From assembly GCA_013811715.1 (NCBI GenBank), contig JACCUS010000212.1, forward strand, positions 1 to 5,596: a stretch of DNA of 5,596 bases. Reading direction: 5' to 3'. Within the stretch, counting starts at the first letter, position 1. The number at the start of each line of letters is the position of its first letter. The DNA comes from Nocardioidaceae bacterium. GTDB lineage: Bacteria > Actinomycetota > Actinomycetes > Propionibacteriales > Nocardioidaceae. The position numbers and the translations under genes were made by a program. The notes under the pieces were generated by a model, which saw only the letters and a program-made list of their open reading frames with translations, was not told where the DNA came from and ran no database searches. Positions 1-5,098 of this stretch are shown in pieces.

Positions 1-108
1 GATGGCGCCGCCTTCTTCGGGGACGTTCTCGGTCCCCTCCGTCCACGGCCGGAAGATCAGCTTGAGCACCGGACCGATGACGACCCACTTCAAGAACCAG
101 TAGAACAC
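1..108 (-). CDS. Lysophospholipid acyltransferase (PlsC/1-acyl-glycerol-3-phosphate acyltransferase family), N-terminal part only
   Basis: This is the first 36 codons of a gene that leaves the window at its left edge, so it is partial at the 3' end. It starts at a GTG (108-106) behind a textbook Shine-Dalgarno AGGAGGT (120-114) with 5-nt spacing. The peptide begins MFYWFLKWVVIGPVLK and continues LIFRPW, then TEGTENVPEEGGAI. A short aromatic membrane-proximal helix, then RPW, G-x-E-N-V-P and GGAI is the usual N-terminus of actinobacterial PlsC-type acyltransferases. These enzymes transfer an acyl group from acyl-CoA or acyl-ACP to a lysophospholipid at the cytoplasmic membrane. The catalytic H-x4-D motif should follow within about 15 residues, but it lies outside the window, so activity cannot be judged. 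The gene is transcribed divergently from the esterase gene. The family call rests on the N-terminal pattern alone; substrate is unknown. Confidence 0.8.
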   Translation of the reverse strand, partial: MFYWFLKWVVIGPVLKLIFRPWTEGTENVPEEGGAI

Positions 109-113
109 CGGCG

Positions 114-134
114 ACCTCCTAGAGAAGCACCCTA
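114..134 (-). promoter_or_regulatory. Candidate -10 box and strong RBS for the acyltransferase gene
   Basis: On the minus strand TAGGGT (134-129) fits the actinobacterial TANNNT -10 pattern, and AGGAGGT (120-114) is a near-perfect ribosome binding site 5 nt before the GTG start at 108. If the -10 is used, the 5' leader is only about 13-15 nt. I see no convincing -35; the place where it would lie (about 152-157) overlaps the end of the left arm of the inverted repeat at 142-156. The RBS is secure; the -10 is a guess from position. Confidence 0.45.
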
Positions 135-141
135 ATGCCAC

Positions 142-197
142 GGCCAACGATCCGACTGTGCCGTTGCCCGAGCGACGTGAAGGTCGAATCGTTGGGC
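142..197. repeat. 15-bp imperfect inverted repeat in the divergent intergenic region (candidate operator or hairpin)
   Basis: GGCCAACGATCCGAC (142-156) and GTCGAATCGTTGGGC (183-197) are inverted copies that match at 13 of 15 positions, including a perfect 8-bp core CCAACGAT/ATCGTTGG. They are separated by 26 bp. The left arm covers the expected -35 region of the acyltransferase promoter, and the right arm lies about 57 bp upstream of the -35 of the esterase promoter. That arrangement would suit two operator half-sites for a regulator controlling both directions, or a cruciform/hairpin. No regulator gene is in the window, so function is inferred only from symmetry and placement. Confidence 0.5.
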
Positions 198-199
198 AA

Positions 200-217
200 G
201 CGCGGCCGGCGCGGCCG
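200..217. repeat. Two tandem copies of a 9-bp GC-rich unit
   Basis: GCGCGGCCG occurs twice in direct succession (200-208 and 209-217). Each unit contains the palindrome CGGCCG. It lies just right of the inverted repeat and upstream of the esterase promoter. In DNA this GC-rich a two-copy repeat may be chance or replication slippage; no role can be assigned. Confidence 0.4.
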
Positions 218-253
218 GTTTCGCCGTACCACCCTCGAAAACTACCGCCCGGC

Positions 254-283
254 ATGACACGATGAACGGCACCCGACTAAGAT
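254..283 (+). promoter_or_regulatory. Sigma-A-type promoter for the esterase/membrane-protein pair
   Basis: ATGACA (254-259) matches the TTGACA -35 consensus at 5 of 6 positions. It is followed after an 18-bp spacer by TAAGAT (278-283), an excellent TANNNT -10. Transcription would start near 290, giving a leader of about 32 nt that carries AGGAG (312-316) before the GTG at 322. This is the best promoter match in the window. It also shows that an in-frame ATG at 262 lies upstream of the probable transcription start. Confidence 0.65.
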
Positions 284-311
284 CCGCCGGGAACCCGTCT
301 GTTTCGCGACC

Positions 312-316
312 AGGAG
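312..316 (+). promoter_or_regulatory. RBS that fixes the esterase start at GTG 322
   Basis: AGGAG stands 5 nt before the GTG at 322-324. The longer in-frame alternative, ATG 262, has no purine-rich sequence in front of it and lies between the -35 and -10 boxes of the promoter. The GTG start also puts the protein N-terminus right before the family's conserved P-V-L-P-x-A-E-P-F segment. Confidence 0.7.
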
Positions 317-321
317 TCCAC

Positions 322-1092
322 GTGCCGGTCCTGCCTCACGCCGAGCCGTTCCACGCGGACGGCGGAGCCACCGGCGTGCTCCTCCTGCACGGGTTCACCG
401 ACTCCCCCTCCTCGATGCGCCCCTGGGCCGAGCACCTCGCGGCGGACGGCTTCGCCGTCGAGGCCCCCCGGCTGCCCGGCCACGGCACCTCCTGGCAGGA
501 GCTGAACGAGACCCGCTGGCCCGACTGGTACGCCGAGGCGTCCCGCGGCCTCGACCTGCTCCGCGACTCCTGCGACGAGGTCTTCGTGGCCGGGCTGTCG
601 ATGGGAGCCTGTCTCGCGCTGCGCCTCGCACAGGAGCGGGGTGACCACGTCGCCGGCCTCATCCTGGTCAACCCGGTGGTGACCAGCACGAGCAAGAAGC
701 TGGTCGCCCTACCGTTGGCGAAGCGCCTCGTCGGGTCGCTCAAGCGCACCGGCGACGACGTCAAGAAGCCCGGCGTGCAGGCGCACTGCTATGACCGCAC
801 CCCGCTCAAGGCCCTCGGCTCCATGCGCGCGATGTGGAGCGTCACCCGCGAGGACCTGCCCAAGATCACCGCGCCGACGGTGCTCTTCCGCTCGGTCGAG
901 GACCGCCTCGCCGAGCCGTTGTCGGCCCAGATCATCACCCAGCGCCTCTCCTCCCGGGACGTCACCGAGCGGGTCCTCGACGACAGCTACCACCTCGCCA
1001 CCCTCGACAACGACGCCCCGACGATCTTCACCGACTCGGTGGAGTTCATCCGCAAGCACAGCACGATCACCGGCGACGATCATGCGGTCTAA
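322..1092 (+). CDS. Alpha/beta-hydrolase, carboxylesterase/monoacylglycerol lipase type (Est30-like)
   Basis: A 256-residue serine hydrolase, starting at GTG 322 and ending at TAA 1090. Visible motifs, numbered from that start, are the oxyanion segment HGFTDSP (23-29), LPGHGTSW (51-58), the nucleophile elbow GLSMG with Ser93, the likely acid Asp194 in SVEDRLAEP, and the catalytic His224 in DDSYHLATLDND. The triad spacing is within one residue of that recalled for Geobacillus Est30 (Ser94, Asp193, His223), which supports both family and start. Residues 120-170 form a short lysine-rich cap, as usual for these small esterases. There is no signal peptide, so it is probably cytosolic and hydrolyses short- or medium-chain acyl esters or monoacylglycerols; the true substrate is unknown. 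It is divergent from a lysophospholipid acyltransferase and overlaps the next gene by 11 bp, suggesting co-translation and a role in lipid turnover. The usual HGFTGSP has D in place of G. Confidence 0.88.
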   Translation: MPVLPHAEPFHADGGATGVLLLHGFTDSPSSMRPWAEHLAADGFAVEAPRLPGHGTSWQELNETRWPDWYAEASRGLDLLRDSCDEVFVAGLSMGACLALRLAQERGDHVAGLILVNPVVTSTSKKLVALPLAKRLVGSLKRTGDDVKKPGVQAHCYDRTPLKALGSMRAMWSVTREDLPKITAPTVLFRSVEDRLAEPLSAQIITQRLSSRDVTERVLDDSYHLATLDNDAPTIFTDSVEFIRKHSTITGDDHAV

Positions 1093-1798
1093 CGGACTCA
1101 CCGCCCGGGCCTACACCCCGATCACCGATCTCGACCCCCGCGTCGCGGGCGCGCTGCTCGACGAGCTCAAGGAGCAGGGTGTCGCGGCGTACACCAAGCC
1201 GATCGAGTCCTCGTCCACGATGGGCTTCGATCGGCCGGAGTTCCGGGTCGACGTCAAGGAGAGGCTGTACGTCGACACCGCGGCTTCGGCCCAGGTGCGT
1301 GACCTGATCAGCGCCAAGGACCCGGCCCTGATCGACGAGAGTGACGACCTCACCTGGGCGCAGATCGTGGCCGGTTTCGACCTGCCCATGACCTCACCCG
1401 TCGCCCCTTGGCCGGCGAACGAGGACGTCGACGAGACCGAGGACTCCGACGCCGCCGACGTACCCGACGACCGTCGCGTACCCGCTGCCGAGGACCCGCA
1501 GGACGCGATGGCCGGGGCAGCCACCGCCAAGGTGCGGGCGCCGGACTCCGAGGACCGGTTCGTCCCCGACCCCCCGCCTCCGCTGCCGAAGCTGGAGCCG
1601 TACAAGCTAGCCGCCTGGATCGGCCTGATCGGCGGCCCGGCGCTGCTGGTGTTGTCCGCGCTGTTCGCGCTCACGCTGCCGGTGTGGCTGTCGGTGCTGG
1701 CCGTTGGCGGCTTCGTCGGCGGGTTCGTCACCTTGGTCGCGACCATGAAGGACCGGTCCGACGCCGACGGAGATCCCGACAACGGGGCCGTGGTCTGA
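1082..1798 (+). CDS. Two-helix membrane protein with N-terminal DUF2007/GlnB-like domain and conserved NGAVV tail
   Basis: 238 residues from ATG 1082, which overlaps the esterase stop by 11 bp; no good Shine-Dalgarno precedes it, so translational coupling is likely. Residues about 12-80 alternate strand-helix-strand-helix (A-x2-LLDELKEQGVAAY, then RLYVDTAASAQVRDLI), resembling the DUF2007-type 'signal transducing' ferredoxin-like fold. Residues 90-100 (LTWAQIVAGFD) recall a conserved motif of an actinobacterial membrane-protein family. An acidic linker follows (113-142), then FVPDPPPPLPK (160-170), two hydrophobic helices (about 176-199 and 201-221), and a charged tail ending DPDNGAVV. The PPPPLP-two helices-D(D/N)GAVV layout is one I recall from many Streptomyces and Nocardioides proteins of unknown function, sometimes labelled DUF308. 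With two helices and a long soluble N-terminus, both ends are probably cytoplasmic. The function is unknown; the context suggests an envelope or lipid role. The DUF2007 likeness is from pattern only. Confidence 0.78.
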   Translation: MRSNGLTARAYTPITDLDPRVAGALLDELKEQGVAAYTKPIESSSTMGFDRPEFRVDVKERLYVDTAASAQVRDLISAKDPALIDESDDLTWAQIVAGFDLPMTSPVAPWPANEDVDETEDSDAADVPDDRRVPAAEDPQDAMAGAATAKVRAPDSEDRFVPDPPPPLPKLEPYKLAAWIGLIGGPALLVLSALFALTLPVWLSVLAVGGFVGGFVTLVATMKDRSDADGDPDNGAVV

Positions 1799-1806
1799 CG
1801 CTCGGC

Positions 1807-2643
1807 TCAGTCGAAGGCGTTCAAGGTGCGGGCGGAGATCGTGCCCTGCTTACGGACTTCCGCGACGAACCGCCTCTCCTTCGCCTTGCGCGTGATGACG
1901 TTGGGATTTCCCTCGTAGGCGAGATCGGCGATGCGGGTGAGCACCACGGCGTTGTTCTCCCGGGTGACGACATCCACCCAGTTTGCGCCCCGCACGGCGG
2001 TGGCGTTGTAGCCGTTGGAGAACATCGTGCCGTCGTGGTTGGCGGTGATGCCGAAGAACCGGTCCGGAGTGAATTCGCCCACCTGGGTCGACGCCACGCC
2101 GCGGCCGGCGTAACGCAAGCAACCGATAGACCGGCGGTCCATCTGGGGGACTAGTTGCTTCGCGGTGGCCGCGTCGTCGTAGACGGTCAGCTGGCGCGCC
2201 ACCACGAACCCGGTCCCGGTGTCACGGATGACGGAGGCGAAGTCGCGGGCGCCCTGGTCGATGTCGAGCTGAAGCCACGGCCGCGTGTCGCACCCCGGCA
2301 GGCGGCGTTGTCGGATGGTCACCTGGGCCGCGTCGTCGGAGGACAGCCTCGGCTCCCAGTGTCGGTACGCCGCCGGGGTTGCGCCCCCAAAGAACGCGGC
2401 GCGGACCTCTGCCGGGACGCGGTAGCGGTAGTCGCCCGACTCCTTCGTCGTCGGGTCGTCGGTCACCGGACGGCTGGTTGTGGCTGCGTTTCCTGCCGAC
2501 TCCGTACCGGGCTCCCCCTGTCCGGTGCATCCCGCGAGGAGAGTCGCGGTGACCGTCAGGGCGATGGTGAAACCGCGAACGGTCCTGATCTTTGCTCCTG
2601 CTCTCTGCTCCCCCGTGGGAGCTGCGCCGTCAAGGATAGGCAT
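1807..2643 (-). CDS. Secreted lipoprotein, possible PknH-like sensor domain
   Basis: As drawn from ATG 2643 the protein is 278 residues, with a hydrophobic segment (about 24-38) and lipobox LLAGC, Cys39 being the lipidation site. It should be exported, lipid-anchored and face the outside. A Ser/Thr/Gly-rich flexible linker (40-70) leads to a soluble domain of about 200 residues with exactly two further cysteines (Cys118 in LPGCDTRPW, Cys175 in RRSIGCLRY), a likely disulfide pair. The segment around 153-177 (VYDDAATAKQ, then C at 175) is reminiscent of PknH-type extracellular sensor domains, but I cannot confirm that. The ATG start gives an unusually long n-region, has no RBS, and lies next to a -10-like TATCCT. 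An ATC at 2589 behind a perfect AGGAG would give a standard 20-residue signal peptide (see findings). No other ATG, GTG or TTG is available in frame. It converges with the membrane-protein gene, the stops being 8 bp apart. Ligand and function are unknown. Confidence 0.8.
   Translation of the reverse strand: MPILDGAAPTGEQRAGAKIRTVRGFTIALTVTATLLAGCTGQGEPGTESAGNAATTSRPVTDDPTTKESGDYRYRVPAEVRAAFFGGATPAAYRHWEPRLSSDDAAQVTIRQRRLPGCDTRPWLQLDIDQGARDFASVIRDTGTGFVVARQLTVYDDAATAKQLVPQMDRRSIGCLRYAGRGVASTQVGEFTPDRFFGITANHDGTMFSNGYNATAVRGANWVDVVTRENNAVVLTRIADLAYEGNPNVITRKAKERRFVAEVRKQGTISARTLNAFD
2595..2599 (-). promoter_or_regulatory. Well-placed RBS inside the annotated lipoprotein N-terminus
   Basis: AGGAG (2599-2595) is followed by a 5-nt spacer CAAAG and then ATC (2589-2587) in the lipoprotein frame. 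Initiation there would give MRTVRGFTIALTVTATLLAG followed by the lipidated cysteine. The motif makes no sense inside a coding region if ATG 2643 is the start. Confidence 0.45.
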
Positions 2644-2661
2644 CGAGGCTGCTCAGCGCCA
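2633..2661 (-). promoter_or_regulatory. Candidate promoter for the lipoprotein gene
   Basis: On the minus strand TATCCT (2638-2633) is a strong -10 match, with a weak -35 TGGCGC (2661-2656) 17 bp upstream. Transcription would start near 2626, which is downstream of the ATG at 2643 and upstream of the AGGAG at 2599-2595. If this promoter is real, the ATG cannot be the start codon. Confidence 0.45.
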
Positions 2662-2712
2662 CCGACGGACCTGCTCCGGCGATCCGCATGGTGACCGACG
2701 GCGGCACCCCTG

Positions 2713-2748
2713 AGGACGTCATCGACGCGCGGCACTAGCCTGTCCGCC
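2713..2748 (+). promoter_or_regulatory. Promoter of the TIGR00300 gene, probably giving a leaderless mRNA
   Basis: TAGCCT (2736-2741) fits TANNNT and ends 7 nt before the ATG at 2749, so transcription would begin at or next to the A of the start codon. AGGACG (2713-2718), with the GAC core of a -35, lies 17 bp upstream of it. No Shine-Dalgarno sequence is present between 2730 and 2748. This spacing is the hallmark of leaderless transcripts, which are common in actinobacteria. Confidence 0.55.
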
Positions 2749-4002
2749 ATGAGCGCCCAGGCCACCGAGACGGTGGAGATCACCGGTCACCTGATGGACA
2801 GCGGCATCTTGTCCCGCGTCCTCCACGACATCCGTGAGTACGACGGCGACCACGTCATCGAGAAGTTCGTCGTCGGGCGCGACACCAACGACGCCTCCTA
2901 CGCCCGGATCGCGGTCACCGCCGAGGACGAGGACGCACTGCAGCGGTTGCTGATGCGACTGCAGACGCGCGGGGTCAACCAGGTCGACCCCGGCGACGTG
3001 GCCGTGTCGACCGCCGACACCGATGGCGTCTTCCCCGACGGCTTCTACTCCACGACAAACCTCGACACGCGGGCGCGGTTCGACGGCAAGTGGCACGAGG
3101 TGGAGAACCCGGAGATGGACTGCGGGTTGATCATCGACCGCGGCGGCGCCGAGCCGCGGGTCTACACGCTTCCGATGTCCGACGTGAAGGCCGGCATGGA
3201 GGTGGTCTGCAGCGCCTCCGGGATCAAGGTGACCACGCCGGCGCCCGCCGGCGGAGTCGAAGACTCAGTGTTCGGCTTCATGGAGTCCGACGTCTCGAGT
3301 GAGAAGCCGCAGACGCTGCTCGTCCGCCAGGTCGCCCAGGGCCTGCGGGAGGCGAAGGCGGCCGGCAAGTTGGTGCTGTGGGTCGGCGGCCCGGGCGTCG
3401 TACACACCGGGGCGGCGCCGGCGATGGTCGCCATGGTGCAAGCCGGCTACGTCGATGTGCTGTTCGCTGGAAATGCGTTGGCCACCCACGACATCGAGTC
3501 GGCCCTCTACGGCACGTCTCTCGGGGTCGACCTCGCGATGGGCCGCGGGGTCGAGCACGGGCACGAACACCACATCCGGGCGCTGAACACGATTCGCAAG
3601 GCGGGGTCGATCCGCGCGTCTGTCGAGCAGGGGGTGCTGACCGGCGGCATCATGCACGCGCTTGTCACCCACGGCAAGGAGTTCGTGCTCGTCGGGTCGG
3701 TCCGTGACGACGGACCACTGCCCGACGTCTACACCGACGTGCTCGAGGGCCAGCGCGCCATGCGCGCACAGCTGAAGGATGTCGGCTTCTGCCTGATGGT
3801 GGCGACGATGCTGCACTCGGTGGCGACCGGCAACATCTTGCCCGCGTCGGTTCCGCTGGTGTGCGTCGACATCAATCCCGCCACCGTCACCAAGCTCGCC
3901 GACCGGGGCTCTTCGCAGGCGCGCGGCATCGTCACCGACGTGGGCCTGTTCTTGGAGCAGCTCGCCCTCGAGCTCGTGCCTGGGTACGGCCGCCGGGACT
4001 GA
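2749..4002 (+). CDS. TIGR00300-family protein, LOR/SDH domain, putative ornithine cyclodeaminase (archaeal type)
   Basis: 417 residues from ATG 2749. Residues about 6-100 match the LOR/SDH conserved domain (GHLMDSGILSRVLHDI, then EKFVVGRDTNDASYARI). NPEMDCGLIID (120-130), FGFMESDVSSEKPQ (175-188), a glycine-rich nucleotide-binding stretch VLWVGGPGVVHTG (209-221), GNALATHDIESALYG (241-255), and VDINPATVTKL to GIVTDVGLFLEQL (373-405) follow. These are the blocks I recall for the TIGR00300 family. Characterised relatives are the archaeal NAD-dependent ornithine cyclodeaminase (ornithine to proline plus ammonia) and the C-terminal half of cyanobacterial ArgZ/AgrE. The N-terminal arginine dihydrolase of ArgZ is absent here, so this is the stand-alone form. 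It should be cytosolic. No arginine or proline genes adjoin it; it stands between divergent and convergent neighbours as a single-gene unit. Family assignment is strong, the ornithine reaction is an inference from relatives, and the unrelated mu-crystallin-type Ocd is a different fold. Confidence 0.85.
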   Translation: MSAQATETVEITGHLMDSGILSRVLHDIREYDGDHVIEKFVVGRDTNDASYARIAVTAEDEDALQRLLMRLQTRGVNQVDPGDVAVSTADTDGVFPDGFYSTTNLDTRARFDGKWHEVENPEMDCGLIIDRGGAEPRVYTLPMSDVKAGMEVVCSASGIKVTTPAPAGGVEDSVFGFMESDVSSEKPQTLLVRQVAQGLREAKAAGKLVLWVGGPGVVHTGAAPAMVAMVQAGYVDVLFAGNALATHDIESALYGTSLGVDLAMGRGVEHGHEHHIRALNTIRKAGSIRASVEQGVLTGGIMHALVTHGKEFVLVGSVRDDGPLPDVYTDVLEGQRAMRAQLKDVGFCLMVATMLHSVATGNILPASVPLVCVDINPATVTKLADRGSSQARGIVTDVGLFLEQLALELVPGYGRRD

Positions 4003-4056
4003 CGCCGTAAGGGCCTCCCTATCGCGGCAACATCCCGACCGCTGAGGGGCGCAGAC

Positions 4057-4082
4057 CCCGCCACCGTCGGAACGTTGGCGGG
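4057..4082. terminator. GC-rich hairpin in the convergent gap, possible bidirectional terminator
   Basis: CCCGCCA (4057-4063) pairs perfectly with TGGCGGG (4076-4082); after one mismatch three more pairs (CGT with ACG) close on a CGGA loop. It is the clearest stem in the 92 bp between two converging genes and would work for both strands. No run of T follows on either side, so it is not a classical intrinsic terminator, though such U-less hairpins are common at gene ends in GC-rich actinobacteria. A weaker competing stem is GGGG/CCCC (4046-4049 with 4056-4059). Confidence 0.45.
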
Positions 4083-4094
4083 CAACCAGAGTCG

Positions 4095-5048
4095 TCAGGG
4101 GCGGTGGCGGGCCAGGTCAGCGACACCGACCATGCCGGCCTTGTTGCCGAGCTGTGCCAGCCGCAGCTCTGCCTCGGGGCGGTGCCCGCGTCCGGGGAGC
4201 TGACGCAAGAACGCCGCCCGGGTCGGCTCGAGCAGCAGGTTGCCTGCCTCCGACACTCCGCCGCCGAGCACGATCACACCCGGGTCGAAGGCGGCCGCGA
4301 GATCGGCCAGCCCCTCCCCGAGCCAGCGGGCCAGGGTGCCGAAGGCGGCCAGCGCGAACCCTTCCCCGTCCCGCGCCGCCTCCATGATCAGCTGGCCGGT
4401 GATCTTGTCCGGGTCGCCACCGGCCCGGGCGATCAGCTCCGCCGCCTGCGGCAACCCCTCCGCCGCGGCCTCTCGCGCTGCCCGCGTCATCGCCTTGCCG
4501 CTCGCGTACTGCTCCCAGCACCCGTGGTTGCCGCACCCGCAGAGGTGCCCGTCGGGTACGACGCGCATGTGGCCGAACTCGCCCGCGACGCCGAACGTCC
4601 CACGGAACAGGTCACCGTCGATCACGATGGCGCCGCCGATCCCGGTGCCCAGCGCAACCATCAGGGAGTCCTCGACGTCGGCCGCGGCGCCGAACCTGAA
4701 CTCCCCCCACGCGGCGGCGTTCGCGTCGTTCTCCACCACGACCGGAAGGTCGGTCAGGCCCTCCACCGCCTCGCGCAGCGGTTCGTCCCGCCAGGCCAGG
4801 TTCGGCGCGAAGAGCACGCTCGACCGCTCCGCGTCGACGTACCCGGCTGCGGCGATACCCACCGCCTCCGCCGTGTGCCGGGAGCACAGGTCTCGGACCG
4901 CGTCGGCGATCGCCTCCTCGGTGGCCGGGGCGTCCAGGGCAGGGGTGTCGCGCCGCTGCTCCTCCAGCAGGGTCCCGTCCTCGGTCACCACTCCGGCGGC
5001 GATCTTCGTCCCACCGACGTCGACTCCGATCGTCAGGCTCACAGGCAT
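4095..5048 (-). CDS. glk: ROK-family glucokinase
   Basis: 317 residues. It phosphorylates glucose with ATP to glucose 6-phosphate in the cytosol, the entry step of glycolysis and, in many actinobacteria, a part of glucose repression. The phosphate-binding loop DVGGTK is at 10-15. The sugar-binding and catalytic END is at 106-108, with Asp108 as the base. The second glycine loop GTGIGG is at 134-139. The ROK signature runs from GEFGH (156-160) to the zinc cluster CGCGNHGCWE (170-179), with His160, Cys170, Cys172 and Cys177 as ligands. The adenosine motif GVIVLGGGVSEAG spans 257-269. It has no N-terminal helix-turn-helix, so it is an enzyme and not a ROK repressor, and the length is typical. 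GAAGGA (5057-5052) is the RBS; it sits 3 nt from ATG 5048 but 9 nt from an in-frame GTG at 5042, so the start may be two codons later. It follows the SRPBCC gene on the same strand after 61 bp, probably as the second gene of an operon. Related sugar kinases cannot be excluded. Confidence 0.93.
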   Translation of the reverse strand: MPVSLTIGVDVGGTKIAAGVVTEDGTLLEEQRRDTPALDAPATEEAIADAVRDLCSRHTAEAVGIAAAGYVDAERSSVLFAPNLAWRDEPLREAVEGLTDLPVVVENDANAAAWGEFRFGAAADVEDSLMVALGTGIGGAIVIDGDLFRGTFGVAGEFGHMRVVPDGHLCGCGNHGCWEQYASGKAMTRAAREAAAEGLPQAAELIARAGGDPDKITGQLIMEAARDGEGFALAAFGTLARWLGEGLADLAAAFDPGVIVLGGGVSEAGNLLLEPTRAAFLRQLPGRGHRPEAELRLAQLGNKAGMVGVADLARHRP

Positions 5049-5059
5049 CAGTCCTTCGT

Positions 5060-5072
5060 CAGGTTTGACCTG
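5060..5072. repeat. 13-bp palindrome just upstream of the glucokinase RBS
   Basis: CAGGT-TTG-ACCTG (5060-5072) is a perfect 5-bp inverted repeat around a 3-bp centre, 3 bp before the glucokinase Shine-Dalgarno. It could be an operator or a small RNA stem affecting ribosome access. It is short, so chance is possible. Confidence 0.35.
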
Positions 5073-5074
5073 GA

Positions 5075-5098
5075 CCGCCGGGCGGCTCGCTCCGGCGG
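5075..5098 (-). other. Hairpin between the SRPBCC and glucokinase genes
   Basis: CCGCCGG (5075-5081) and CCGGCGG (5092-5098) form a perfect 7-bp GC stem with a 10-nt loop, 11 bp after the SRPBCC stop as read on the minus strand. No T-run follows. A partial terminator or an mRNA-stabilising stem between two operon genes are both possible. The same stretch carries a direct repeat GGCGGCTCG (5081-5089 and 5094-5102). Confidence 0.4.

Noticed and set aside
262..321. ATG 262 as the esterase start
   Set aside because: It has no Shine-Dalgarno and lies between the -35 and -10 boxes; GTG 322 has AGGAG at 5-nt spacing.
791..1081. Upstream extension of the membrane-protein frame through the end of the esterase
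   Set aside because: Its translation is arginine/serine/proline low complexity, overlapping in another frame the esterase's conserved Asp and His motifs. Real sequence begins at ATG 1082.
1111..1782. A 223-codon minus-strand frame rich in Ser and Thr, which could pass for a secreted low-complexity protein
   Set aside because: It mirrors the membrane-protein gene; the composition arises from the reverse frame of GC-rich codons and there is no RBS or signal peptide.
1408..2154. A 248-codon plus-strand frame crossing the convergent stops, which might suggest a gene fusion
   Set aside because: The translation is almost entirely R/G/A/P/H and runs through two well-supported genes; no start signal.
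2661..2701. ACCGACGG occurring twice (2661-2668 and 2694-2701) before the TIGR00300 gene
   Set aside because: An 8-mer repeated once in GC-rich DNA is easily chance, and the 33-bp spacing does not align with either promoter.
3265..3816. A 183-codon frame antisense to the TIGR00300 gene
   Set aside because: It is a shadow: the forward strand carries all conserved family blocks here.
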